Assembly: GCA_013695905.1 (NCBI GenBank)
Contig: JACCZQ010000463.1
Span: 1-9,841, forward strand
Origin: Chthoniobacterales bacterium
GTDB lineage: Bacteria > Verrucomicrobiota > Verrucomicrobiia > Chthoniobacterales > UBA10450
Direction: 5' to 3'
Length of the DNA: 9,841 nucleotides
Part shown: positions 1 through 6,728 of the stretch, piece by piece
Layout of the letters: each line of letters begins with the position of its first letter
Numbering within the stretch: the stretch's first letter is position 1
Position numbers and translations under genes: made by a program
Notes under the pieces: generated by a model
Told to the model about the DNA's origin: nothing
The model's database searches: none
What the model saw: the letters and a program-made list of their open reading frames with translations, nothing else

Positions 1-646
1 CGCCCGTCACGGTGTCGATATAGGCACCGGCTTTCAGGAATGAGGCGGTGGCGCAGGCGATAAACTTCTCCGTGATCGCCGCCAGCTCGGCCGGCGGACA
101 TTCATCGGCGAGGTCGTGTTTGTTCGCGATGTCGCACACCACCGCGGTGACTTCGTAACTCTTGGCTTCCGGCTCGAACGGCAGCTCGCCGGAGGTGATC
201 CGCGCGTACTGTTCCTTCGATAACCGACCGGCGAAATAATCCCGCGCCACCCCGGAACGGCTTCGTCCGCGAAATGTGACGTAGCCATTCGCCGCGGCAT
301 AACCAAGGGCGAGCGCGAAGAGCGACGGGAGCGGTTGAAAGAAAACCTGATAGAGCAGGCAAACCCACGTCACGGTGATCAGCTCCAGCGCGATAATTCC
401 GAACGGCCAGTGGAGCCGTTTCCTCCGCGCGCTCGCCAGGACCAGCCACGCCGCGCCCATCGCGAGCAGCACCACCACGAGGTACTGGAACCAGCTCCCG
501 ACGACGGCGTTGACCGGTCGCCCCCAGGTGAGCAGCCGCATCGTTGCTTCCTCCAGCGGACCCAGCAGTCGCGTGGCATGCGCGGCGATGATCAGCGCAC
601 TCACGAGTGCACCAACGATGAGCGCTGCGACGGTAGAGCGTTTCAT
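1..646 (-). CDS. Membrane-anchored class III adenylate/guanylate cyclase, N-terminal 215 residues (cut by window edge)
   Basis: The reading frame opens at ATG 646 and is still open at base 1. Residues 6-24, 53-72, 80-103 and 106-124 are four hydrophobic segments. They lead through a linker (DYFAGRLSKEQYARITSGEL, about 136-155) into the start of a class III nucleotidyl cyclase domain. The segment VTAVVCDIANKHDLADECPP matches the family pattern VTVLFADIRGFT-LSERL-PEEL. D172 sits at the first metal-binding Asp; the second would lie just beyond the window. Such enzymes make cyclic nucleotides from ATP or GTP at the inner membrane face. The order TM, linker, three TMs, cyclase is that of CHASE2 cyclases, but only about 28 residues (25-52) separate TM1 from TM2, so the CHASE2 sensor is absent. 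The gene starts 14 bases after the ClpX-like stop codon, so the two are probably cotranscribed. There is no clear Shine-Dalgarno. Because the C terminus is missing, ATP versus GTP specificity and catalytic competence cannot be judged. Confidence 0.8.
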   Translation of the reverse strand, partial: MKRSTVAALIVGALVSALIIAAHATRLLGPLEEATMRLLTWGRPVNAVVGSWFQYLVVVLLAMGAAWLVLASARRKRLHWPFGIIALELITVTWVCLLYQVFFQPLPSLFALALGYAAANGYVTFRGRSRSGVARDYFAGRLSKEQYARITSGELPFEPEAKSYEVTAVVCDIANKHDLADECPPAELAAITEKFIACATASFLKAGAYIDTVTG

Positions 647-660
647 CCCCGCCAGTGCTC

Positions 661-2253
661 TCAATTCTTGTCCGCGGGCGCAAGGGGATAGTGCGACCGC
701 ACCACCAGCTCGCTCAGGAACTGATCGGGCGCTTCCACGGCCTCGCGTGTGAGGGTGAAGCTCGTCTGGCCGGTATTCTTCTGCACCAGGCTGAGACCGA
801 ACTGGTAATCCTTAAACAAATGCGCGCAGAGTTCCGGCATCGTCATCCGCTCCGCCTGCGCACGCTCCACCAGGCGATTCAGCGCTCCTTCCTCAAACTC
901 AATCTGCAGGCCGTGTTCGCGTCCGAATTGATCCGCAAACGCGCGCGCATTCTGCACCAGCGCCGCGTTCTCCTGCTCGTGCCCTTCCGCCATCAATCGC
1001 TCCAGCACCTGCTTCGGCTCACGCACCAGCTCGGAGGAAACCCGCAGCTGCGTCAGCCCTGATCCTGCGAGGTGATATTTGAAATCACGCAACAGTTTCT
1101 CCCACACCGTTAGCAATCCACGCGCGCCCGTCTTCTCCTTCGCCGCTTCTTCGGCGATCAGGTGCAGCGCCTCATCTTCGAAACTAATCTCGATCCCGTA
1201 GGCGCGGAAGGCCCTCTCGTATTGCCGAAGAATGCTGCCCTCAGAGAACTTCATGATCTTATAGAGATCGTCAGCCGAGAGTTCCTCGCAGACCACCCGC
1301 ACCGGCAGGCGGCCGATGAATTCCGGCTCAAACCCGTACTCGATAAAATCCTGCGTGGTGACGTGCTGAAACAGCTCGTTATCCATCACCTGCCGCGGCT
1401 CCGCGTTGAACCCGATCTGCCCCTGCGCGATGCGCCGCGAGACCTGCTGCTTCAGCCGCTCGAAGGCGCCGCTCACCACAAACAAAATGTGGCGGGTGCT
1501 GATCGTCTCCTTTTTTGATTTCCCGCCGCGCTTCTGGAATTCAAACGCCGCCTGCAGCTGCGATTGCAAATCGTTCGCGCTCCGCGCCGGGACATCCGTG
1601 TCCTCCATCAGCTTCAGCAGCGTCGTCTGCACACCGCGCCCGCTCACATCGCGGCCAACCATGTTTCCCGAGGCGGCGATCTTGTCGATTTCATCGATGT
1701 AAATGATGCCGAACTGCGCCAGCGCCACATCGCCATCGGCCTTCTGCACCAGCTCCCGCACCAGATCTTCGACATCCCCGCCGACATAACCGGTCTCGCT
1801 GAATTTCGTCGCGTCCGCCTTCACAAACGGCACCTTCAGCAGCTCCGCGATGTGCTTGATCAGGTAAGTTTTACCGACCCCGGTGGGGCCGACGAGGATG
1901 ACATTCTGCTTCGCGTATTCGGTTCCCTCGGCGCGCGCTGCATCTTCCCGCTCCAGGCGGCGCAGGTAATTGACGTGATTATAGTGATCACACACCGCGA
2001 TCGAGAGCACCTTCTTCGCCTCGTCCTGTTTGATGACGAAGCGGTCGAGATGCGCTTTGATGTCGCGCGGCAGAAATCCAAACTCGAACACCTCATCGGT
2101 GTCGCCCGGAGGCTTCTCCTCCGTGTCGCTGCCGGCGGCATCCGGCTGCGCGATGGTGGAGAAGGAAACTTTGTCGCCGAAGTTCGATTGCATGAACTCG
2201 GAGAGCTTCGAGCGGAGTTCTTCGGGCGATGGAAAGGGTGGGTTTTGGTCCAT
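661..2253 (-). CDS. ClpX-like AAA+ ATPase with extra C-terminal small domain, no zinc finger
   Basis: This is a 530-residue AAA+ protein of the ClpX/HslU family. It shows Walker A GPTGVGKT (122-129), the pore loop GYVG (155-158), Walker B IIYIDEID (183-190), RDVSGRGVQ after it, GFEPEFIGRLPV (arginine about 315) and sensor 2 GARG (376-379). An IGF tripeptide (280-282) matches the ClpX loop that docks on ClpP. The Cys4 zinc domain of ClpX is missing and is replaced by a short N terminus rich in Pro, Glu and Ser. The region of the RKH substrate loop is replaced by a longer Gln/Lys-rich segment (about 218-250). Beyond the normal ClpX end is an extension of roughly 100 residues. Part of it (about 443-490, GLQIEFEEGALNRLVERA) resembles the small domain at 348-395 (GIEISFEDEALHLIAEEA). 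The expected role is ATP-driven unfolding, perhaps with ClpP. The ATG at 2253 is chosen; an in-frame TTG at 2280 would add nine residues, and neither start has a clear RBS. The cyclase gene follows 14 bases downstream. Confidence 0.85.
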   Translation of the reverse strand: MDQNPPFPSPEELRSKLSEFMQSNFGDKVSFSTIAQPDAAGSDTEEKPPGDTDEVFEFGFLPRDIKAHLDRFVIKQDEAKKVLSIAVCDHYNHVNYLRRLEREDAARAEGTEYAKQNVILVGPTGVGKTYLIKHIAELLKVPFVKADATKFSETGYVGGDVEDLVRELVQKADGDVALAQFGIIYIDEIDKIAASGNMVGRDVSGRGVQTTLLKLMEDTDVPARSANDLQSQLQAAFEFQKRGGKSKKETISTRHILFVVSGAFERLKQQVSRRIAQGQIGFNAEPRQVMDNELFQHVTTQDFIEYGFEPEFIGRLPVRVVCEELSADDLYKIMKFSEGSILRQYERAFRAYGIEISFEDEALHLIAEEAAKEKTGARGLLTVWEKLLRDFKYHLAGSGLTQLRVSSELVREPKQVLERLMAEGHEQENAALVQNARAFADQFGREHGLQIEFEEGALNRLVERAQAERMTMPELCAHLFKDYQFGLSLVQKNTGQTSFTLTREAVEAPDQFLSELVVRSHYPLAPADKN

Positions 2254-2320
2254 GGAAAAAGAGGCCGCCGCAGAAGACAAAGCGGCGCGCTCGGGAACCT
2301 ATCACCCCCAGCCGGTGTGT

Positions 2321-2352
2321 AAAATTATCGGCGGTCTCTTTCGCGATCCGCC
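2321..2352 (-). terminator. Weak hairpin after vapC, possible attenuating terminator
   Basis: On the minus strand, GGCGG(A)TC (2352-2345) can pair with GACCGCC (2336-2330) around an eight-base loop containing GCGAAA, with one bulged A. ATAATTTTAC follows. The T-run is short and interrupted, so termination would be partial at best. It lies between the vapC stop (2371) and the ClpX-like start, and could separate the two units. The ATAATTTT just after it could equally be part of a promoter. Confidence 0.25.
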
Positions 2353-2370
2353 GCTGCGCAGAAAAACAAC

Positions 2371-2808
2371 TCAGCTGCCGATCACCTGCACCACCTCAGG
2401 GTTCCGATACGCAGCCAAGGCCTCGATACTCCGGTCGAACGTAGCGAGACACACCTGATGATGGACGGCGAGGCCAAGCAGGTATGCATCCGTCACCTGC
2501 CGATGCCCCTGTAACGCGGAGCCAAGCAGCGCCACCGCCTGTGCGAAAGAGATCGACGCCGGAAGGAACCGATGACGCGGCGAAGAGAGATTCGCCGACA
2601 GCCGCTCCGTTGCTTCTGCCGGCGATACGGCGTCACTCGAGAATGCTGGATTTGAGAGGATTCGAACAAACCCGCTCTGCGTAAAGGGGCAGGTGGCCCA
2701 CTGAACCTGCTGCTGGGCGCGAGACCATTCCTGTGCCTGCTCGTGCAGAGCGTGCGTAGGCCACAGCATCGCGATCAGCAGGTTCGTGTCGAGAAGCCAC
2801 ACGCTCAA
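2371..2808 (-). CDS. vapC: PIN-domain toxin, VapC type
   Basis: This is a 145-residue PIN-domain ribonuclease, the toxin half of a type II toxin-antitoxin pair, expected to cleave RNA in the cytoplasm. Visible active-site positions are D7 (LLDTN), D107 (VTDAYL) and D125 (TFDRS). The second acidic position falls in CPFTQSGFVRILSNP, where this branch of PIN toxins often carries Gln, so Q44 need not mean inactivity. The conserved GHRQVTDAYLLGLA block supports the assignment. The start is a TTG at 2808 whose bases overlap the antitoxin stop (TTGA, four bases), typical of translational coupling. An in-frame GTG at 2802 is an alternative start that would trim two residues. It is probably cotranscribed with the antitoxin upstream and may read through to the ClpX-like gene. 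Confidence 0.88.
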   Translation of the reverse strand: MSVWLLDTNLLIAMLWPTHALHEQAQEWSRAQQQVQWATCPFTQSGFVRILSNPAFSSDAVSPAEATERLSANLSSPRHRFLPASISFAQAVALLGSALQGHRQVTDAYLLGLAVHHQVCLATFDRSIEALAAYRNPEVVQVIGS

Positions 2809-3032
2809 AGCGCCTCGCTTTCGAGCCGCTTTACGTCCTCGGAAGTTACGCGTGGAGAGTCTGCCGGTAAATCAAAGACGCTCCAGCCATTCACCTCCCG
2901 CGTCCCGTGGCGGCGATTGAGACTGCGCCGCACCAGATCTGAAACTGCTTTGCCCAGCGAAACCTTCCTGCTGCTGGCGAACTGCTGCGCAGCAGCGACT
3001 ACATCGTCATCAAGATTCAACGTGGTGCGCAT
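2805..3032 (-). CDS. vapB: Ribbon-helix-helix antitoxin, VapB type
   Basis: This 75-residue protein has an N-terminal ribbon-helix-helix DNA-binding fold. MRTTLNLDDDVVAAAQQFAS supplies the beta strand and first helix, followed by a turn and second helix in SLGKAVSDLVRRSLNR. The C-terminal part (about 45-75, NGWSVFDLPADSPRVTSEDV) has the polar, proline-containing look of a toxin-wrapping tail. It should neutralise the PIN toxin encoded immediately downstream and, with it, repress its own promoter. The ATG at 3032 is well placed for the RHH motif. No Shine-Dalgarno lies upstream, because the predicted -10 box ends only nine bases before the start codon. The four-base overlap with the toxin gene is the usual arrangement for these pairs. 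Confidence 0.87.
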   Translation of the reverse strand: MRTTLNLDDDVVAAAQQFASSRKVSLGKAVSDLVRRSLNRRHGTREVNGWSVFDLPADSPRVTSEDVKRLESEAL

Positions 3033-3041
3033 GGTGATCTG

Positions 3042-3070
3042 ATGATGTCCGTTTCCGGTTTTGATGTCAA
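3042..3070 (-). promoter_or_regulatory. Predicted vapBC promoter, near-leaderless
   Basis: On the minus strand a perfect TTGACA (3070-3065) is followed by a 17-base spacer and CATCAT (3047-3042, four of six matches to TATAAT). Transcription would start at about 3035, roughly three bases before the vapB ATG at 3032. The -35 and -10 boxes each overlap one copy of the TGATGTC repeat. Confidence 0.45.
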
Positions 3071-3087
3071 TATTCTGCTGTGATGTT
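3043..3087. repeat. Three direct repeats TGATGTY at 19-base intervals upstream of vapB
   Basis: On the plus strand TGATGTC occurs at 3043-3049 and 3062-3068, and TGATGTT at 3081-3087. The period is exactly 19 bases. Two copies overlap the predicted -10 and -35 boxes and the third lies just upstream. The layout suggests binding sites for the RHH antitoxin VapB, or VapBC, acting as an autorepressor. The repeat unit is short, so chance cannot be excluded. Confidence 0.4.
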
Positions 3088-3090
3088 CCA

Positions 3091-4878
3091 CTACCGCGGC
3101 GTCAGCGGCCACATGATCGGGATCAACACAGTCGCCACACCCCAGAGAATCAAATTCAGCGGCACGCCTACCTTCGGAAAATCCGAGAATTTATAGCCGC
3201 CGGCACCATATACATATGTGTTCGTCTGATACCCAATCGGCGTCGCAAAACTCGCGCTCGCGCCGAACATCACCGCCACCACGAATGGCCGCGGATCCAG
3301 CCCCATGCTCTGCGCGATCCCGATCGCGATCGGCGCCAACAGCACCGCCACCGCGTTGTTGCTGATCATCTCCGTCAACGTCGACGCGATCAGGTATACC
3401 ATCGAGAGCACCGCGATCGGCCCCAGCGCGCCGACCAGCCCCGTCACCTGCGTCGCCACCAGCAGAGCAGCGCCGGATGATTCCATCGCCCGCCCCAGCC
3501 CCAGCATCCCGAAGATGATGAACAAAATCTTCCAATCGATCGCGTTGTAAGCCTCCGCCGGCTCGACACAACGCGTCACCACCACCACGAAACACGCCAC
3601 CAGCGCCAGCCCCGCGATCGGCAGCACATTGAACGCCGCCAGCAGCATCACACTCAAGATCGCCGCGATCGCGATCGGCGCCCGATCCCGACGAAACGAC
3701 CGCTGCTTCGGCTGCGTCAGGTTCAAAAAATCCCGATCCTCGAGCAGCCGCGCGATCCCCTCCTTCGGCCCCTGCACGAGGAGCGTGTCGCCAAACGCCA
3801 GCCGCACGTTCTCGAAATCTTGTGTCAGGTTTACGCCTTGCCGGTGGACGGCGAGGATCAGCACCCCATAGCGCTGGCGGAAGTTCAGCTCGCGCAACGT
3901 GCGGCCGACAAGCGACGACTGTGGCCCGATGATGCCTTCCATCAGCACCGCCGTCTCCGTGTGGACATTCTCCAGGCCCAGCGCCGCTTCGGGTTGGAAA
4001 TGAATCCCCGCCGTCTCCCGAATTCCTTCCACACCCGAGACGTGCGTCTTGAGCAGGAGGTGATCGCCCTCCTCGAATTCGAGCGTGTTCAGCGGCGTCC
4101 GCACCCGGCGTCCCCGTCGCGTCACTTCGATGATCCGCGCCTCCCGCATCTTCGCGAGCGGCGTCTCCGGCAGCGTCTTGCCGACGAGCGGCGACTTGCT
4201 GCTGATCACCGCCTGCGTCAGGAATTCGCGGGTCGAATCGGGATCGAGCAACGTCGACAGCGTCTCGCGGGACGGCAGCAGTTTTCGTCCCACGAACAGC
4301 ATGTAAACAATCCCCACCGCCCCGTAGACGAGCCCCAGCTTCGTGATCTCAAACATCCCGAACGGCGCCATCCCATACTGCTGCGCCACGCCATCCACGA
4401 GAATGTTCGTCGACGTCCCGATCATCGTGCACGTCCCCCCCACGATCGACGCGTACGACAGCGGAATGAGCAGGCGCGACGCCTTGATCTCCGTGCTCCG
4501 TGCCAGCCCCAGCACGAGCGGCATGAACACCACCACCACCGGAGTGTTGTTGACGCAGGCGGAGAGCACCGCCGCCACCACCATCAGCACCAGCAACGCG
4601 CGGAGCTCCCCGCGTCCCGCGATCCGCCGGAACAGCACACCCATCGCATCCAGCGCCCCCGTCCGCTCCAGCGCCGCGCTCAGGATGAACATCGCCGCGA
4701 TTGTGACCGGCGCACTGTTACTGAAAACTTCCAGCGCCTCATCCGTGCTCAGGATTCCGGTCACGAGCACCACCACCAGCGCGCCCATCGCCACCAGATC
4801 CGGCGGCGCCCACTCCCGGATGAACGCCAGGAATACTGCGATGAGCAGGCCGAAGATGATGATCTGCTCGAAGTTCAT
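3091..4878 (-). CDS. SLC13/DASS-family permease with two RCK_C (TrkA-C) domains
   Basis: This 595-residue inner-membrane transporter is split by a soluble insert. The N-terminal membrane half (about 1-198) carries SNSAPVTIAAMFILSAALE, ACVNNTPVVVVFMPL (107-121) and IGTSTNILVDG (153-163). The soluble part holds two RCK_C-like domains, at about 218-280 (SPLVGKTLPETPLAKMREAR) and 312-380 (SSLVGRTLRELNFRQRYGV), which in related proteins bind small ligands and regulate transport. The C-terminal half (about 400-593) has the second symmetry-related motif TEMISNNAVAVLLAP (502-516) and ATPIGYQTNTYVYGAGGY. Members carry sulfate, di- or tricarboxylates or other anions with Na+; the substrate cannot be told here. 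The ATG at 4878 begins directly at the first membrane helix (MNFEQIIIFGLLIAVFLAFI). A longer frame back to 5064 would run into the divergent DUF4198 gene with non-membrane sequence and is rejected. Confidence 0.9.
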   Translation of the reverse strand: MNFEQIIIFGLLIAVFLAFIREWAPPDLVAMGALVVVLVTGILSTDEALEVFSNSAPVTIAAMFILSAALERTGALDAMGVLFRRIAGRGELRALLVLMVVAAVLSACVNNTPVVVVFMPLVLGLARSTEIKASRLLIPLSYASIVGGTCTMIGTSTNILVDGVAQQYGMAPFGMFEITKLGLVYGAVGIVYMLFVGRKLLPSRETLSTLLDPDSTREFLTQAVISSKSPLVGKTLPETPLAKMREARIIEVTRRGRRVRTPLNTLEFEEGDHLLLKTHVSGVEGIRETAGIHFQPEAALGLENVHTETAVLMEGIIGPQSSLVGRTLRELNFRQRYGVLILAVHRQGVNLTQDFENVRLAFGDTLLVQGPKEGIARLLEDRDFLNLTQPKQRSFRRDRAPIAIAAILSVMLLAAFNVLPIAGLALVACFVVVVTRCVEPAEAYNAIDWKILFIIFGMLGLGRAMESSGAALLVATQVTGLVGALGPIAVLSMVYLIASTLTEMISNNAVAVLLAPIAIGIAQSMGLDPRPFVVAVMFGASASFATPIGYQTNTYVYGAGGYKFSDFPKVGVPLNLILWGVATVLIPIMWPLTPR

Positions 4879-4901
4879 GCTGCAGTTGTCGGTGCGAAGC
4901 T

Positions 4902-4932
4902 TTGCCAGAGGGCAGGCGCCCTGCCAAATAAT
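4902..4932 (+). promoter_or_regulatory. Predicted promoter with perfect inverted repeat in a 19-base spacer
   Basis: TTGCCA (4902-4907, five of six -35 matches) and AATAAT (4927-4932, five of six -10 matches) are separated by 19 bases. Inside the spacer lies the perfect inverted repeat GGCAGG-CGC-CCTGCC (4911-4925). A long spacer containing a dyad is the layout of MerR-type promoters. The site would drive the DUF4198 gene with a leader of about 40 bases. The AT-rich block read on the other strand gives TATTAT, so it may also serve the divergent permease gene, although I see no good -35 there. The dyad could instead be a dispersed intergenic repeat. Confidence 0.35.
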
Positions 4933-4978
4933 AACTGCGGCACATGTGTGACTTCGCTGCGTGTGGTAGTTTGCGCGC

Positions 4979-5776
4979 ATGAAGGTTCTCCCCGCCGCCG
5001 TTCTCTTACTGCTCGTGACCGCTGCTGCGGCCCGCGCCCACGACACCTGGCTCTCACCCTCCACCTACTCCGCGAAACCGGGCGAGCCGGTGAGCTTCGA
5101 TCTCACCAGCGGGATGGAATTCCCGAAACTGGAAACGGGGCCGAAGCCGGAGCGCGTGGAGCGGAGCGGCTATCGTGTTGGTTCAGAAACAGGCGAGCTG
5201 AAGACGGGGACGGCCGGGGAGAAGGCGCTGCGGTTGGAGCAGGCATTCGGCACACCAGGAGTCGCGATCGTATGGGTGCAGCTGCACCCGCGCGAGATCG
5301 AGATGAGCGACGCCGACGTCGCACATTACTTCGAGGAGATCCGCGCCTCCGCTGAGATCGAGCAGGCGTGGGCGGCGCAAAAAGGAAAGCAGAAGTGGAA
5401 GGAACTCTACGCCAAGTGCGCGAAAACTTTTGTCGCGGTCGGCAATCCCAGCGCCGCGGATGAATCGTGGAAGCAGCCGGTGGGGCTCACCCTCGAGCTG
5501 GTCCCATCGCAGAATCCCACCACGATCCGCGCCGGTGAGACGGCGAAATTCCAGCTCCTCCGGAACGGCGCACCGCTCCCGCACGCGCAGGTGGCACTCC
5601 ACCGCGGCGGCGGGAAGCCGGAGTTCCGCGTCACCGGCGAGGACGGCGCAGTGGAATTCAAAATCGCTGCGCCCGGCCCGGTGCTGCTGACGAACGTGCA
5701 GCTGCATCCGCCGGCCGATCCGGCCCAGCCGTGGCAGAGCGAATTCACCACCGTCACCTTCGAAGTGCAGCGCTGA
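4979..5776 (+). CDS. Secreted DUF4198-family protein
   Basis: This 265-residue exported protein has a signal peptide: MK, then a Leu/Ala-rich core, then ARA, with likely cleavage after residue 20. The mature protein would begin HDTWL. That N terminus (AHDxWL) is the hallmark of DUF4198, a family seen near nickel/cobalt uptake systems and in other periplasmic proteins. An N-terminal His-Asp could coordinate a metal, which is inference. Residues about 24-110 form the first beta-rich part (KPGEPVSFDLTSGMEFPKLE). Residues 115-150 are a helical, charged stretch. Residues 165-265 look like an Ig-like or carboxypeptidase-regulatory-like beta domain (RAGETAKFQLLRNGAPLPHA, ending EVQR). No transporter partner of the usual nickel/cobalt kind is nearby; the adjacent divergent gene is an SLC13 permease. 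The ATG at 4979 is supported by the signal peptide. No Shine-Dalgarno is visible. The gene converges on the BrkB gene with seven bases between stops. Confidence 0.82.
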   Translation: MKVLPAAVLLLLVTAAAARAHDTWLSPSTYSAKPGEPVSFDLTSGMEFPKLETGPKPERVERSGYRVGSETGELKTGTAGEKALRLEQAFGTPGVAIVWVQLHPREIEMSDADVAHYFEEIRASAEIEQAWAAQKGKQKWKELYAKCAKTFVAVGNPSAADESWKQPVGLTLELVPSQNPTTIRAGETAKFQLLRNGAPLPHAQVALHRGGGKPEFRVTGEDGAVEFKIAAPGPVLLTNVQLHPPADPAQPWQSEFTTVTFEVQR

Positions 5777-5783
5777 GGCCGCG

Positions 5784-6728
5784 TCAGGTTTTCCCTCTCT
5801 GCCGCTCGGTCGGTGAACGGTCGAGGTGATGTTCCAGCACCTCGTCGAAGGTCATCCCTTTGATCAAAACCGAATGCAGCACCGCCGTGAGTTCGCCGCC
5901 GAGCAGCACGATGATCGCCACCACCCACGCCCAGAAGAGCAGCACCACCCCGAGGGTGAGCGGCCCGTAGAGGATGTTGAAATCCTCCATCGTCGCTCCG
6001 AGGTAGCTGATGAAAAGCACCCGCGACAAAACGAACAGCAGCGTCGCGAAAACCGCGCCGGCGAGCGCCACCGACCACGCCGGCCGCGTCCGCGGCACCA
6101 ACCGGTAGATCAAGAACAGCGACACGATCATCAACACCGCCGGCAATCCCGCCGCCAGGACAGTGCGCGCCGCCTCCTGCCAGGCAGGCATTTTCTCCAC
6201 CGTCTGCCAGAGAACGCTGATCACCGGTCGCGAAAAAAGGGCGAGGGCGAAGAGCAGCCCCACCGTGCCGAGCATTGCGAAGCGCAGCAGTGTGCGCTTC
6301 AGGAAGCCGTAGGTCTCGTCCACATCGAACGCAAGATTCAGCGCGGTGGTTAGCGCCGCGAAGACGTACGACCCGCTCCACGCCAGGATCAGGATGTTCA
6401 CCATTCCCGTGCCCCCTCCGCGATCCAGTGCCTGCACCACGATCTCCCGCACCTCCTCCTCGCCGTGCGGGAGGAAATCGCGGAGCCGCTCGGTGATTTG
6501 CTGCGCCGCCCAATCGCGATCGGCGAAATTGCCCAGGAGCGAGACCACCAGGACGAGGAGCGGCAGCGCGGAGAGCAGACTGTAGAACGCCATCGCCCCG
6601 GCCCAATGGAAGCCGTTATCGACGAGAAAATCGCGACCGGCCATCGGGAAGCAACCCGCTAACCGGCGCCACCACATCCGCGTGAACAGCTCCGGCTTGG
6701 CGTTCCGCCAGTCTTTCGCTTTCGCCAT
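5784..6728 (-). CDS. YihY/virulence factor BrkB family membrane protein
   Basis: This 314-residue polytopic inner-membrane protein is of normal length for the YihY/BrkB family. Family landmarks are HWAGAMAFYSLLSALPLLVL (about 41-60, matching the canonical ALAYYTLFSLAPLL), LAWSGSYVFAALTTALNLAF (115-134, which often reads S..F..L..ALN.ay), YRLVPRTRP (208-216) and YGPLTLGVVLLFWAWVVAII (254-273) followed by LLGGELTAVL. About six membrane segments are visible. The C terminus is a charged cytoplasmic tail (DRSPTERQRGKT). The biochemical role of the family is unsettled; the old claim that the relative YihY is RNase BN was withdrawn. The ATG at 6728 (MAKAKDW) is chosen over an in-frame TTG at 6755 that would add nine residues; neither has a good ribosome-binding site. 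It is transcribed towards DUF4198 and appears to be a single-gene unit. Confidence 0.88.
   Translation of the reverse strand: MAKAKDWRNAKPELFTRMWWRRLAGCFPMAGRDFLVDNGFHWAGAMAFYSLLSALPLLVLVVSLLGNFADRDWAAQQITERLRDFLPHGEEEVREIVVQALDRGGGTGMVNILILAWSGSYVFAALTTALNLAFDVDETYGFLKRTLLRFAMLGTVGLLFALALFSRPVISVLWQTVEKMPAWQEAARTVLAAGLPAVLMIVSLFLIYRLVPRTRPAWSVALAGAVFATLLFVLSRVLFISYLGATMEDFNILYGPLTLGVVLLFWAWVVAIIVLLGGELTAVLHSVLIKGMTFDEVLEHHLDRSPTERQRGKT

Noticed and set aside
102..683. 193-residue minus-strand frame near the left edge
   Set aside because: Arg/His/Cys-rich composition with no family likeness. It is a shadow of the cyclase frame, which reads through the same bases with membrane helices and a cyclase motif.
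3315..3690. Dense CGATCG/GATC clusters, with GATCGCGATCGGCGCC occurring at about 3320 and 3666
   Set aside because: Both copies encode Ile/Ala-rich membrane segments (APIAI) of the permease. The pattern follows from codon choice for Ala-Ile runs and the internal symmetry of the transporter, with no sign of a separate element.
3820..5355. 511-residue plus-strand frame across the permease gene
   Set aside because: Composition is dominated by Arg, His and Gln, typical of the antisense shadow of a membrane protein. The minus frame has clear SLC13 and RCK_C motifs, and the plus frame also collides with the DUF4198 start.
5407..6606. 399-residue minus-strand frame spanning the BrkB and DUF4198 genes
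   Set aside because: Gly/Ala/Arg-rich without motifs. It crosses two genes that each have convincing family signatures.
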